This document shows positions 36,331 through 47,794 of a DNA stretch of 64,000 nt, one piece after another. Location of the stretch: positions 8,799,501-8,863,500 of the forward strand of contig CAJFCV020000005.1 of assembly GCA_904066235.2 (NCBI GenBank), written 5' to 3'. The stretch comes from Bursaphelenchus xylophilus. Lineage: Eukaryota > Nematoda > Chromadorea > Rhabditida > Aphelenchoididae. Numbering within the stretch: position 1 is the stretch's first letter; every line of letters starts with the position of its first letter. A program made the position numbers and the translations under genes. The notes under the pieces were generated by a model. That model was not told the DNA's origin. It made no database searches and saw only the letters and a program-made list of their open reading frames with translations.

Positions 36331-36868
36331 ACGCTGCGGAGATCCTTAAACACTTTTAATCGATCTCTCTCCTTTTGTGATTCGGGAATCCTCGCACGTC
36401 AAACTGGGGAGTCCGGTGGCCGGAATAGACACTTCGCTATCGGTTTTTTACACTTCGTCTTGATTTCGCAGAGAAAGAGAGAAAAGAGACACGCAAAAGC
36501 GTACTCTCTCGCACCAAAAAATTCCCCATTTCTTCCCCGACAAAACGTTTTTTCGCGTCTTTTTCTGGCAAATTACCAAACCATTCACCGAAATGTCTTT
36601 TGAGTGCGGAATGATGAGGTTTGTGTGAAAAACTATAGCTTAGTGTTCTCCTTTCTATTTATGGATCTTGGATGTCTCATTCGTTGACGTCTACAGCCAA
36701 ATTACAGAGATTCCGATCCCATTATTCAGCTTCCTCAATTTGAGGTCATCCCGATTATGTTGAAGTCTCCCTCTCTCTCTGTTGCCCGTTCTTTTTTCAG
36801 TTCCAAAAAAAGACAAAAGAGATACCGTTATTCCTTCTTAATTTATTGTATTTTCAATTTACATATTT

Positions 36869-36874
36869 AATAAA
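36869..36874 (+). terminator. AATAAA poly(A) signal of the preproprotein gene
   Basis: Implies a 3'UTR of about 550 bp, ending just before the second long direct repeat at 36944. Confidence 0.5.
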
Positions 36875-36943
36875 AAGTATTATGCGCAAAAGAAAGTGTC
36901 TTTCGAGTAGTATATTTTCTACCGGCTTTTTTTACGTATAATA

Positions 36944-37552
36944 TTTCTCACGATTGCGCAACATTTAATTCTTCGGTATTCATGACTCACATGACCTTTT
37001 CCATAAACTATGTGTCATCTTTTTTTATAAAGAAGGATTTAGCAGAATTTGCAACAATCGGAACTTCTTGTTCTCCACTTTGCTTTGAGTGGGTGCTGCT
37101 GCACTGTGTGGGCAGAGATCAAACACGTCACAAACTGTTGGAGTAAAAATCTTAAGATTTATCGTTAGCTTCTGGCGAAGACCTCCGGTGATATTGAGGA
37201 TACAGTTTAAAGATTTTGAAGGTAAAAATACATATATGTATGTATAGCTTTGGTCACAACTTTTTACCCAAAAATTCTTTAAAAAATTGCTTACAAATTC
37301 TTGCAAATTTAATGGTAAACAGTAATGTTTACCTAATTGTAAGAAAAGTATTTTATGGCTTGTTTAATTACATATATCGCTTCCCATTTTGATGGAACGA
37401 ATACTTTCATCGATGAAAACACCGTGTGATTGAAGAGTTGCACTTGCAAAAGGGGCAAAAAATAGAACACTGTTTACCTTCTTGTCACAAAGCTGATTAC
37501 AGTGCGAAAAACTTTTATGAAAAAATTGCAGGTTACTGTAAACTGTAGTCAT
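36944..37552 (+). repeat. long direct repeat, copy 2
   Basis: Same orientation as 33877-34667 and alignable almost end to end ('gtgattgaagagttgcactt', 'gtaaactgtagtcatt'). It lacks the 180-bp extra block. Divergence is moderate. Confidence 0.75.
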
Positions 37553-40500
37553 TACTTTTAGTGCGCAAAACAATCAGCATGGATGGGTTCACATTCCAAC
37601 GAATAAAAATTACGATTTTATGGGGTTCATCTGGAATCATTTCTGATACTTTGTGCAAAAGGTAAAGCATCGTATAAAGGTAAAATACGTATTAAAATTC
37701 CATATTTTATTTTTTAGCAACTTTTTACAAAAAGCATTGCAGTTACAGTAACTTTCCCCATTTTTTGTCCAAATTCAGATTACATTTCGATCTTTAGAGA
37801 AATTGCATAGCCTCTTTGAGACCACCAAAGAACGGGAAAACGCTCTGCAGTCATTTTTGAAGTACATACGAATGTCAGCTCTTATTCTTTTCAACCTAAC
37901 GTTCAAGTCGAACCATCACTGGTGTACAATCTATTTTTAACCAGAAAGGAAGTATAGCAGATACGGTAACCAAAGATTTGCAAGGTCAAATTGTGGTCTT
38001 TTTAGGATCTTCAGGGCATGAGAAAAATAGCAATAAAGAGAAAAATGTTTTACAATTTTGTAGGATATTGTTACCGGGGTAAGTTTTAATCTTTCCGTAG
38101 ATTTCTCGTATTTGCAAATTGCAAAATTCACCCAATGCAGCGACAATGCTGAATTCTTTTGAAAAATCCGAGTTAAAGTCACATGACATCGTTGATGTGA
38201 AAGTGTGTCGGCGCCCGATTTTTGAAAGGATTTTTTGAATCGAAAGTCGTTCAAGCGATTTAGCAAAAAAATGCGATGACATGACTTGCGGAGTTTGCAG
38301 GAAAACTTTTTGTTGCTATTTTTATCGCAAATGGCAACCCATAGACAGTATGGTATTTCAAAGACGTTGCAAAAGGATTGGACATTCAGTAAGTGTTCAT
38401 CAAAAGATTTGTTTCTAAAAAACGGATATTTATGCGAGTGTTGAGAAAAATTTCTACTACGGCTGATTGGCATAGCTTTCCCAAGAGGCAATTTTAACAA
38501 TCACGGCAAAATTTAAATATGAAATTAGAAAATAAAAGCGCCGCATAATTATGCATCAAGCTAAGAAGAGCTAAATTTTTCCTGACGTTCAATTTCAAGC
38601 TTCATCCCGCGAGCCCTCTGAAATTTTAATAGTTACTATCACGGTTTCTGTAAATTTTTGAATCTCTCTATTTAAGCATTGTTTACAAATTCCGTATTTT
38701 AAAAAAGGGTATCTAGCTATTTTACTACTTCACTAATATTTTTCTTTACTCTGCAATTTTTTCCCGATGCACTGTTATTGTTTTTTTCTCATTTCCACAA
38801 CATCTCAATTCTCATGTTTTCCAAATTCCCCTCACGCTTTCCATCACACTTTACACCCGCTTACAACGCCCTGCGTGCAAAAACAAACCCGACTCCAAAG
38901 AGTGACCGCCCTCTTCTCCACGATGTTTTAAAAAGTTCAAAAACGGCGACGTCACCGTCTTTGAACTTGTGTAATCACAGCTGGACGGCGAGCGTGATTT
39001 TCTTCCGGCTTAACAGTTTAATTGCATCTTCAGCGCCAAGTGGAGCGAATTAAGTCAGGTAGCCAACTGTTTTTCGAACAAAAACACACTTAATTTTTGG
39101 GAAACAACATAATTAACAATTTGAAAGTAACTTTTTGTACCGTAATTTTGAAAGGAATTTTCGAGAGGAAATGGACTTTGTTTCCAGATTTGACCCGAGC
39201 TTCTGGAGATTTGAAGCCCAGATTGTTACAAAAAAGACTGTGGCGTTCAGTCAAGCCTCTGTATAATAGCCAGGACCAAAAAATTATTTTTTATGGAAGT
39301 GTGGCATAGCACAGAGGTTCATTATGGCGAAATGTTGCCAAAAACCAACTCTTAAAACCTTCGAAATTCATCATTATAGAAAGGTTTTGTTGTGTTCAAG
39401 GTTCGTTGTACAGAAAACCCAATATATGGGTCTGTCGGCAAAATGGTGAGCGCAATGTTGCTGCATCTATAGCGTCGCTAAAAGCCACTTAATCTTGCCG
39501 CGGCACAACTCATTTTCTCGAGGGCCATGCGCTTTTCTACGCGTTAAATTTCTCGTCATTTTCTCAACAGAATGATATAATCATGGTTATGATTTTTAAT
39601 TTTTCTTACACTTATTATCAGACAAAAAATCAGATGAAAAAAATTCCCACTTCCGAGAAGAAAGATTACACTGATAAAAGAAAGAAAGGGGACAAATAAG
39701 GGCACGCGCACTGAATTTGAACTGGTACAATAAGGTTATTCAAGCTTTGTGTGCATATTATAAAACATGCAGAGTGGATGGACATTTACTCTGTAAATTA
39801 TTTCCCTCATTTTGAAGGTAATTTAATGGGATTATCTCCAAAACAAAGTCTGACGGTTCATCGTTGGGTTAGCTTGTTATTCAACGTCTAGCCCCCCTAG
39901 ATTGTTATCAATCAAAGACGGTTGTTTTACAAAAAACATTTGAGCGGTGTGCTCTTTAAAAATTACGGCGGCTATTTTAAGCAAATTTTTTTAATTCGCC
40001 CTGACGGTTTTTTTCCTGTTTTTGTCTCGCCCTTTATTTCTACCGTACCTCAAAAATTCCATTGCATCGCCAAAATTCAACTGATCAAGCCGAAAAAATA
40101 TGATGACTGGTTCCTTTTAAAAGTCATCGCTCTCCTTTTCACGACATTTTTTTTATCTTCCGCCATTGATAGTTGGATTTCCGCAAAATCTTAAAAAGTC
40201 ATCGTTTTTCATCGACTATATTTTTAGTCATCGAAAATTCCAGAAAACCCAAAGATTGTTTTAATCGATAAACCCGCAGAATGACCTAAATTTTTTAGTC
40301 TGTCGCGTAAATATGTCACAACGATGAGCAAAAGTACAGTATCCGAAGCAAAGGTGTTCTTCGATTTTTAAAATAACAGATTTCTGATTTTTTTTTGTTT
40401 TTGGTATGACATCAAACGCTTTTTTGTTTTTTAATGATCGCGAAGACACTTTACAAATAACGTACCATGTTCTCAAATTAGTCGCGGCATCAACAAACAG

Positions 40501-40553
40501 TTCATTATTAAAAAAAGGTCCCGTGATTGATCATTTAGACCATATTGAGAGTA
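37553..40553. other. 3-kb gene-poor stretch
   Basis: A minus-strand piece at about 38900-39010 (SRKKITLAVQL, stop, LHKFKDGDVAVFELFK) looks like a decayed coding fragment of unknown origin. 39429-39577 is a diverged TCAGTCTGTCGGGAAAAT-type MITE. The long open frame at 37937-38500 lacks an ATG start and is not called. Confidence 0.35.
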
Positions 40554-42446
40554 CAGGGTGCGCCAAAAAAAATGGACAAAAATAAAAACGGTTGTGTCTC
40601 GCCACGAAAACCGTAACGAGTAGGGAAAAAGGGGCGATTACGACCACAAAGGACTCATTTACAAACCCCTTAAATCTCTTTTTTCCTTTCCTACCAGTTT
40701 TTGCAACATGGACAAAAAACCAAAGAGGTCCAAGTTGTGCCTTTATTTTCTATATATTAGGGTGAACCAAAAGTTTTTGCCGTTTTTTAGGTGTCTTTTT
40801 GTCCAATTGTTTTTGTACGAAATAAAGATTTTTAGATGAATGTATTATATATATTTTTAAAGGTCTTGAACTGCTTTATCATAATATATATTAAAACTTT
40901 TAATTGGTCTTTTATTTAAAATCTTTTAACCTGTAGAAAAAACATGGAAAAATCCGAAATTCGTGTTTTTTTACGTTATTACCGAAAACAAGGCTTCAAC
41001 GCAACTGCAGCAGTAAAGAAGATAAGCGAAGTTGAAGGCTACAATGTGGTCTCAGATCGTACTGCGCGATTGGTTCAAACGATTCAACGACGGCGACACG
41101 GACCTCGAGGGCAAGACATCTTAAAAAACAATTTTGAAGGCGTAATTCACTTCGAGTTGGTTCCAAATGGTCGGACTAGCGACGCAGACCTCTACTACGC
41201 TCCACTCGATCGAATGTATGCAGCGATTGGCAAAAAATATCCCGATTTGATCAATCGAACCCGCGTACCCCTGCAACAAGACAGCGCAAAACCTCGCCCG
41301 CCAAACAAACGAAGGAAAAGATCAAAACTCTCGACGCCATTGATTTTTCTCGGAAAAAAATAGTTTGGCGTTGTGGTTCCCTCCGTACAACTGTAACTCG
41401 AGCTTCGGATAAGTTCGAAGATGTTGATAGCATCCAGAAGTTTCTAGGGAGTGATAAGCCCAGGACAGAAAAGACTCCGGCTCGGAAGAAGAGCATCGGT
41501 AGTCGGAGTGACCCAGATCCTTGCAGATCTTTGGAACGAATGGCTTCTGAATTGAATATCTCGGCGTTGTCGGTCAGAAGAATTGCAATAACCGACATAA
41601 GGTGTTCCTCATATTTTATTCTACGTGGGTTATGCGTTGATTCTCCAGAAAAATGCAAGGCGCGGCGCCAGTGCGTCCAAAACTTGAGAACAGAAGCCCC
41701 TGACACGGTCGTTTGCACGGGTATCCACCCTTTCCGTTTTGAGCCCTCGGCTCTCCGCGGAAAAGGCAGGTTTAAGCTTGAAACTTTTTGACGCTATAGA
41801 AGAGATGTAGATTTATTCAGGATAGGCTGTTTGAGCCAGTTAGAGTTAACGGCGGCTTTGCAGCGTATCTTTTTAAAAAAATATCCATTTTTCGTCCAAA
41901 ATTTTGAAGTTTTGTCACTACCTCGAAGCATGATGATTCCGGAAAGTTAAAAATCGGTGTGTTTAGTACGTACTTGGTCGGGTAACAACCCAAAGCTTAA
42001 CAGTTGTCCAAAGCCTAATCAGTTTCTCACTACAAAATTTTTTTTGGTTTTCGAAGTTTTGCGTTTTATTTTTTTGCCTCAGCAACGCAAGTTTGGATGT
42101 CCGCGGCATTGATATGGAAAGTTATTATTACTATTCCTTTGCATATGTGATAATACTCGTCTTAACGTATTCGACAACTTTTATTTGAAGTTTTGGTGAC
42201 GCCTCAAAAAATATTTATGCCTGATTTTCCAAAGGACCCATTTTCGAGAATTGTGATCGGTACATGGTCAATTTGAACCTCCGAGAAAAAAAGTTGCAGT
42301 AAAGTTATACTCCCATTCTTATCGTTTATATACTGTTTGAATGTTTGAATGTCGCTATTTATTGGACCAAAACGTTTCCACAAATAATCTACCTAAGAGC
42401 CAGATATCTGCAAAAAATTTTTGTCCATTTTTTTTGGCGCACCCTG
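40554..42446 (+). mobile_element. degenerate Tc1/mariner-type transposon, 1.9 kb
   Basis: Flanked by TA. Perfect 30-bp terminal inverted repeats start CAGGGTGCGCCAAAAAAAAT. The inside holds the transposase-like frame at 40944-41363 and a further frame-shifted transposase-like segment to about 41770. Perfect TIRs alongside a broken transposase suggest it was mobilised in trans until fairly recently. Confidence 0.85.
40944..41363 (+). pseudogene. rearranged mariner transposase
   Basis: 139 codons from an ATG. The first ~50 residues resemble a mariner helix-turn-helix (EIRVFLRYYRKQGFNATAAV). At about residue 65 it jumps into catalytic-domain sequence (VIHFELVPNGRTSDADLYYA, VPLQQDSAKPRP). The region with the first catalytic Asp is missing, and the 'DNA(R/K)PH' motif reads DSAKPRP. 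After 41363 a shifted frame contains a second helix-turn-helix-like stretch (RSLERMASELNISALSVRRI) out of the usual order. Full mariner transposases are about 345 residues, so this one is inactive. Confidence 0.7.
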
Positions 42447-42448
42447 TA

Positions 42449-43661
42449 TGTATGTAAACCGGTTGGAAAATGAAACAGAAATGCCCAGCAGTACAAGCTG
42501 GTTACGGCCAGAAAATCTCCGCATGGACGTTAAAAACGCATAAAATTTACGACTGTTCAGTTCAAGTAACTATAAACGGATCGGTTGCCAAAAACAAAAG
42601 GTTTTTACCCTATACGCTGCTCACTCCAGGTCAAAAAAGTAAGAAAGTTGGCCTAAAATAATCGCATGTAGGGCCCAAATTTGGTATCAGAAAGTATCGC
42701 TGAGATCACACAAACATTTCTTCTTCTTATAAGAAAAAACTGCTTGGATTGTGTTTGAAATCTTCTTGGAGCTTCAAGAAATTCTGTTATAGATAGTGTA
42801 GGACAAAAAGTCATAGTTTTTTATGTAAAAGTTTAAAGTTCTTTACAATCACAATGATGATTTAATGCTAAATTGTTACATTTTTTCCTATTAATGTTAC
42901 ATTTTTTCCTTTGACTTACTATGTCAAAGTTTACCTCCAGAAAATTCATTTTTTAATGAAGTGGTTTCTTACATAAAATAGCTTATTGACCTTAGTCATA
43001 CTTATTAAGATTGTTTACACTATGTTAAACTCAATAACAGTAAACTCGCCGCTATTATTTGGGAACCAAAGCCCAAGATTCAACTTCGAAGTCACTGAAT
43101 GACCTCGTCTGATCGTCTTTCATATTTTCAAAAACAATTTGATGACATTACACTCTGTAAAGTGCTTCTAAACCCCATTTATTTTTAGCCTGTCGAGCTT
43201 TTAAAAGTGAGAATAGAGCTGTTGGCGTTCTCTTCAAAAATTGCGCAATCTACGCATTTGATCTTCGAAAGATCAACGACAAAGAGCGTTCGCACGCTCG
43301 GAAAACATGTTCGAAACCACCTGCAAGACAATGGTATATAACAAGCAAGCTAATTGAGGGTGTTGATGAAAAGTTGTTGATGGTTTTTTGATTGTATTGT
43401 CATTTGATTACCACAGATTCGGAATAGAGACCGTTTTGAAAAGTATTTTAGGAACCAAATAACAAAATTCTACAAACAGAATGGGCAAAAAACAATTATT
43501 GTGCCGTAAAAATACTAGTCAACCAGTAGTTTTACTACCATCTGTAATGGAGAGGAAGTGGCCAACTTGTAAAGCTTTGAAAAGCGTTGCTGAAAATTCA
43601 CGAACCTTTGAGGACAGCGGTAGATTTTTTTCATACCTATTCAATAATCCGCAGAGACATA
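42449..43661. other. intergenic stretch, no gene seen
   Basis: AT-rich. It contains a short tandem duplication 'gttacattttttcct' near 42877-42913. Confidence 0.35.
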
Positions 43662-43907
43662 CGGTGAGGGGCCTGATCTAGTGGCAAAAAACGTACCATT
43701 TTGCATCCGGGAAGTATCAAAAATGGGGCAAAATGCTTCCCTCTCAAGTGAAAAAGTTCCGATTTCAAAAGCACGCCCGCTCTTTTTATGAGGGAGCCCT
43801 TCAAACCGAAGTTTTTTTACTTGGAGAGGGAAGCATTTTGCCGCATTTTTGATGCTTCACGGATGCAAAAAGGTACGTTTTTTGCCACTGGATTGGGTCC
43901 GTCACTG
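43662..43907. repeat. GTGGCAAAAAACGTACC-family MITE, copy e
   Basis: TA on both sides. 'aggggcctgatctagtggc' at left, inverse 'actggattgggtccgtcact' at right. Confidence 0.8.
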
Positions 43908-43909
43908 TA

Positions 43910-44512
43910 TGTTATGAAAATGAAAGGAAACTGAATTTTTTTCATAAGAAATTACAACGTTGTCACAAAAGAAAACACGCGATTTTCGTAAAATTATGGC
44001 CCAAGTGCCTCTGATTGTTAAACTACATATTACAATTTTTTGTGTTTTCTTGTGGAGAGAAAACCCAAGCAAAAGTGTCTTCCATAGATGCATAAATTTA
44101 ACTTTAAAAACGCACTCAGTATCCCAGAATTTCTTCGAAGTCTAGTGCACGAGTCCTTCCTTATTGTTAATCCCGGGATACCGCTGTTCGCAAAATGCAC
44201 CGCACCTTTTCCCCGAAACTCCCACTATCTCCGCCCAATTGGTATCACACACTTACTCTGATGACCTCACCGGTCCGCCAAAAGGTTGAATCACATTTTA
44301 AACTTTCCCCTTTTACCTTAAACTAGATCGCCTTCTCATCAACACTATTATGTCTTTCGGTAACGGTCATGGGTGTTTGTTAAACAGTCTGTTTACATTT
44401 TGAGAGACTTTCAAGACGTTGACATTCTTCCCGAGAACGTTGTTCTCATCGTCGCTAAGAGGGAGGGTCTTTTTTTCGCTGGAGCTGGGCGGAGTCTGCC
44501 GCAAAGCCTGAG
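43910..44512. other. upstream region of secreted peptide gene 1
   Basis: No coding sequence is seen. A CCAAT-like 'gcccaattgg' lies near 44234. Confidence 0.35.
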
Positions 44513-44520
44513 GGAATAAA
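44513..44520 (+). promoter_or_regulatory. TATA-like box of secreted peptide gene 1
   Basis: AATAAAAG lies about 173 bp before the ATG and implies a 5'UTR of about 140 bp. Confidence 0.4.
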
Positions 44521-44692
44521 AGCGGTTTGAGTGGGAGATCTCGTCAATTCAATCTTCAGCGATTGTTAGAAACAGTCAACGTCTACTACTGCTATACATC
44601 CTTTGATATCTTGGCTACAGTTTACTACAGCTGCCAGTAATTCATTGACAAATCTACCAGAATAAATCTACCGTAACCCAAGCGCCATCAAA

Positions 44693-44905
44693 ATGAAATT
44701 CCTCGCTGTCTTCGCCCTGATCTTCGCTGTTATTGCCTCTGTGTCGGCGCAATACCACTATGGAATGGGAACCAACTACGCCCCATACTACAGCCAATAC
44801 AATTATCAGCCAAGTGGACTGTTCTTGCCCAGAACCCCAGCCATCTACGGCGCTGATAACACTCGGTCATTCGCTGTCTCTTTCGGCACTGGAAATGGTC
44901 TGTAA
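44693..44905 (+). CDS. small secreted Tyr-rich peptide, paralogue 1
   Basis: Single-exon frame of 70 residues. Signal peptide is MKFLAVFALIFAVIASVSA, cut before QYHYG. The mature peptide is about 51 residues, rich in Tyr, Gly, Pro and Asn, with YAPYYSQYNYQPSG in the middle and a C-terminus of RSFAVSFGTGNGL. The gene at 47795 encodes the same architecture with a matching C-terminus, so this is a small local family. No cysteines are present. Secretion is supported by sequence. The function is unknown and no known family is recognised. AATAAA lies at 45266. Confidence 0.8.
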   Translation: MKFLAVFALIFAVIASVSAQYHYGMGTNYAPYYSQYNYQPSGLFLPRTPAIYGADNTRSFAVSFGTGNGL

Positions 44906-45265
44906 GGATACCAAAGAACGGGCTGTAAATCTCATGGAAACTCAATCGTATCTTCGCCAATGTACGAGCAGCGACCCCACAAGGTACCGTGTAAATTACT
45001 GTATATACAACTCCACATATCTTCACTCAAATCATCAGCATTAACTTGAAACATCTTGCATACTAAGGCCCGTGTAATTGTCTCAAATTTTATCCCGAGT
45101 CTTACAGTAATTTCACATCTTTTACTATGCAATATAACCAGCATATATTTATGTTACATTGTAAATATCTCCCTCATTCCTCAACAAATTTGATCTCAGT
45201 TATCTCCCATTTGTTTAACCAGCAACTGCAATTCTACTGTTCATGGTTCAACCTTTTTTACACTC

Positions 45266-45271
45266 AATAAA
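45266..45271 (+). terminator. AATAAA poly(A) signal, peptide gene 1
   Basis: 361 bp beyond the stop codon, embedded in 'cactcaataaaaagta'. Confidence 0.5.
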
Positions 45272-46031
45272 AAGTATAAAACAATTACTTTTGTGACTGC
45301 TGCTCGAAAGAAGAAAGAAAACAATAAAACAAATGGGTTGTAAAGCGGTTCAGAGAAAGTAAAAAGGCTTGAATTAGACGCGCAATTAATGATGACTCTA
45401 ATGAATTTATATTTGGGAAGGTGAGAAACAAATTCTTCAAGAAGAATGGAGAGTATAAGAACAAGCCTGAAAAGGGAAGAAACTGTATTTATTTTTGGAT
45501 ATAGCTGGCTCTGGAGATGTTCAAAATCCTCCATTTTCGTCTGGTATCAAAATATACTTGACAATGAAGTTTCAACATAAATTTCGCAATACTTCGTGTA
45601 AAGCTAGAAGCACGGCAATTATAATACTAAAAATTTTAGCCTCTCACTTTAACCAGACAGCCAAGTTTAGCCGTTTTTCAAAGACAAGAGTTTGCTCTAG
45701 AGATCAGTGGTTCACAATAGGATACAAAAAAATACGAATGCTTTTTGCGTAGAAAATCAGTTTCTTTTTAAATGAGCTGTATCCAAAAAAAAAATACAGG
45801 TGTGCAAAATCACTGCCAGGGATCATTTTTCGCTCATTTCTGATCTTCGCATCTCCTATCTTTACGCTATCCCTTGCAAACTTTGTCGTCGCTGCTTCAG
45901 GGCAACACAAAGAAATATGGTGATTTCCTGCCCACAAGTGTCCCACCTGACCGTAAATGCCCCCCTGCCCGAAAACGTGGCCTCCCAGCAAGGTGGCTGC
46001 CCGCAAGTGCGTGTCCGCATAAACTTTACTC
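45272..46031. other. stretch between peptide genes, no gene seen
   Basis: 45930-46005 carries 'tgcccacaagtgtccc' and 'ctgcccgcaagtgcg', instances of a recurring short motif. Confidence 0.35.
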
Positions 46032-46220
46032 ACAAGGGAAGTCACTTTTTTCGCAGACGGACTTTGAAACGGGACCTAGTAGGTTTCAAACGTGAAGCGT
46101 CTGCGATCATAACACTGATTTCCAAAAGTGTTTACGGCGCTTCTCGGCCGAGAAAATCGACCGCAAAGTTTAGCCAAAATGAGCGAATAGCCTCCCCAAA
46201 AGAAACAGCTTATTTCATCT

Positions 46221-46290
46221 GCAGTGGTGGCCGAGTGGTCAGTGCGCTCGCTTTTTGCGCCAGAAGAGGCGGGTTCGATCCTCTGCGCAG
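46221..46290 (+). other. tRNA-like Pol III promoter, left arm
   Basis: TGGTGGCCGAGTGGTCAGTG (A-box) and GGGTTCGATCC (B-box) with tRNA-Ser/Leu-like spacing. The cloverleaf is imperfect. Confidence 0.65.
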
Positions 46291-46543
46291 TTTATTTTCT
46301 TTTTTGGTTCGTAAATATTGATTTAGTATGTAAACTTATAATGTATACACTTTTTTAATTTTTTTGCAGCAATTTAAACATAAATTCAAATCTGAATGTT
46401 CATGAATATTGTAAAGTCAAAACAGGCCTGGGTTAATGAAGATATAGTTTCTAAATTCGTGTTTTATTAAAAATTGCTAATAGTTAGCACATGCGATGTT
46501 AACGGCATTTCGCTATTTACTTCAGTGGCCAAAAGAAAACCAT

Positions 46544-46617
46544 CCGCAGACGGCCGAAGTCGAACTCACGTCGTTTGGCGCAAAAAGCGAACGCGCTGAC
46601 CACTTGGCCACCACTGC
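46544..46617 (-). other. tRNA-like Pol III promoter, right arm
   Basis: Inverse of the left-arm block. The A-box is intact but the B-box is degraded to GAGTTCGACTT, so only the left arm keeps both boxes. Confidence 0.55.
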
Positions 46618-47317
46618 AGATGAAATAAGCTGTTTCTTTTGGGGAGGCTATTCGCTCATTTCGGCTAAACTTTGCGGTCGATTTTCTCGGCCGAGAAGCC
46701 CCGTAAACACTTTTGGAAATCAGTTTTATGGTCGCAGGCGCTTCACGTTTGAAACCTACTAGATCTCGTTCCAAAGTCCGTCTGCGAAAAAAGTGACTTC
46801 CCTTGTCAGGAACAATATTCTGTAATTACGCCTGGTCCAAAATTAGAGACAAATTTTTATATAGCTTTCCCTCCTGATCTCTCTGTATTGTTTCAGACAG
46901 CAAGAGTTTCACAGATTACTAATCCCAATGTTATTTTGCATATCAAACGCGCTGGTCCTGCTATACTCATCCTACCCGACCCTTTTTTACTATGATGAAA
47001 AAAACAGTTTTTAAGCAAGTTGGAGAAGGAAGAGGGGTCAACTAATCAAGCAATGTTTCAATGTGAGTAATAGGTTTCCATTAGATCAACTGCGTGATCA
47101 GAATCAAAATGACGCAGTTGTTTCCGAAAAGACCAGAGGGAATACTGAGATTACAATAAGAAATGTGAAAATGGGGTTGCCTTACAGGTAAAGTCACATG
47201 AACGACTTGCGGCTTCGAACTGCGCAGAAAAAAATTCAGGATAAAAGCGACACTCTAGCGACTTTTCGAACGGACTATCCTTACAAGTTGTTCTCTATTT
47301 CCTCAAAATTGCAATTA

Positions 47318-47572
47318 CAGTGGAGGACCTGACCCAGTGGCAAAAAGCGTACCATTTTGCATCCGGGAAGTATTAAAAATGTGGCAAAATGCTTCCCTCT
47401 CCAAGTGAAAAAACTCCGATTTCAAAAACGCGCCTGCTCTTTTTGCGAGGTAAATGGCGCGCCCTTCAAAACGAAGTTTTTTCACTTGGAGAGGGAAGTA
47501 TTTTGCCACATTTTTGATGTTTCCCGGATGCAAAATGGTACGTTTTTTGCCACTGGACCAGGTCCCCCACTG
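47318..47572. repeat. GTGGCAAAAAACGTACC-family MITE, copy f
   Basis: TA on both sides. 'ggaggacctgacccagtggc' at left, inverse 'actggaccaggtcccccact' at right. It ends 77 bp upstream of the TATA box of the second peptide gene. Confidence 0.85.
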
Positions 47573-47648
47573 TATTATTTAAAAATATGGTTCAAAAATC
47601 AATGGGGCGTGATCTTGATCAACCCACAGTTAACACTCTATACGTGAC

Positions 47649-47655
47649 TATAAAA
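47649..47655 (+). promoter_or_regulatory. TATA box of secreted peptide gene 2
   Basis: TATAAAA, 146 bp upstream of the ATG. Confidence 0.5.
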
Positions 47656-47794
47656 ACTTATTAAGTCGTCGGGTCTTAACATTTTATGAAGCGCTATTGC
47701 CAGTTCATGCACTTTATATTTTCAAAACGGTGTACAACGGCTATAATTTCAACGTGTTTCTTGCTGCTAATACCGATTTTTTGGGAAGCCAAGA

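Larger units (their letters stand above)
46032..46806. repeat. 775-bp foldback with tRNA-like segment in both arms
   Basis: Ends ACAAGGGAAGTCACTTTTTT and the inverse. Arms of about 260 bp match closely ('cgcagacggactttg', 'gtgtttacggcgcttctcgg', 'gaaacagcttatttcatctg'). About 250 bp of unique centre. Each arm includes a tRNA-like A-box/B-box block pointing inwards. It sits between the two secreted peptide paralogues. Confidence 0.85.

Noticed and set aside
33877..37552. Long terminal repeat retrotransposon with a gene inside
   Set aside because: The intervening 2.3 kb has no gag/pol, primer-binding site or polypurine tract, and the repeats lack TG...CA ends.
37937..38500. 187-codon open frame on the minus strand, the longest in the window
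   Set aside because: No ATG at its start (TTG), no domain, no splice or promoter context; AT-rich DNA of this size gives such frames by chance.
46221..46290. Functional tRNA-Ser/Leu gene
   Set aside because: A and B boxes are good but acceptor and anticodon stems do not pair properly and the block is part of foldback arms.
45800..46321. 173-codon plus-strand open frame
   Set aside because: Runs into and through the left arm of the tRNA-bearing foldback and has no ATG-linked protein features.
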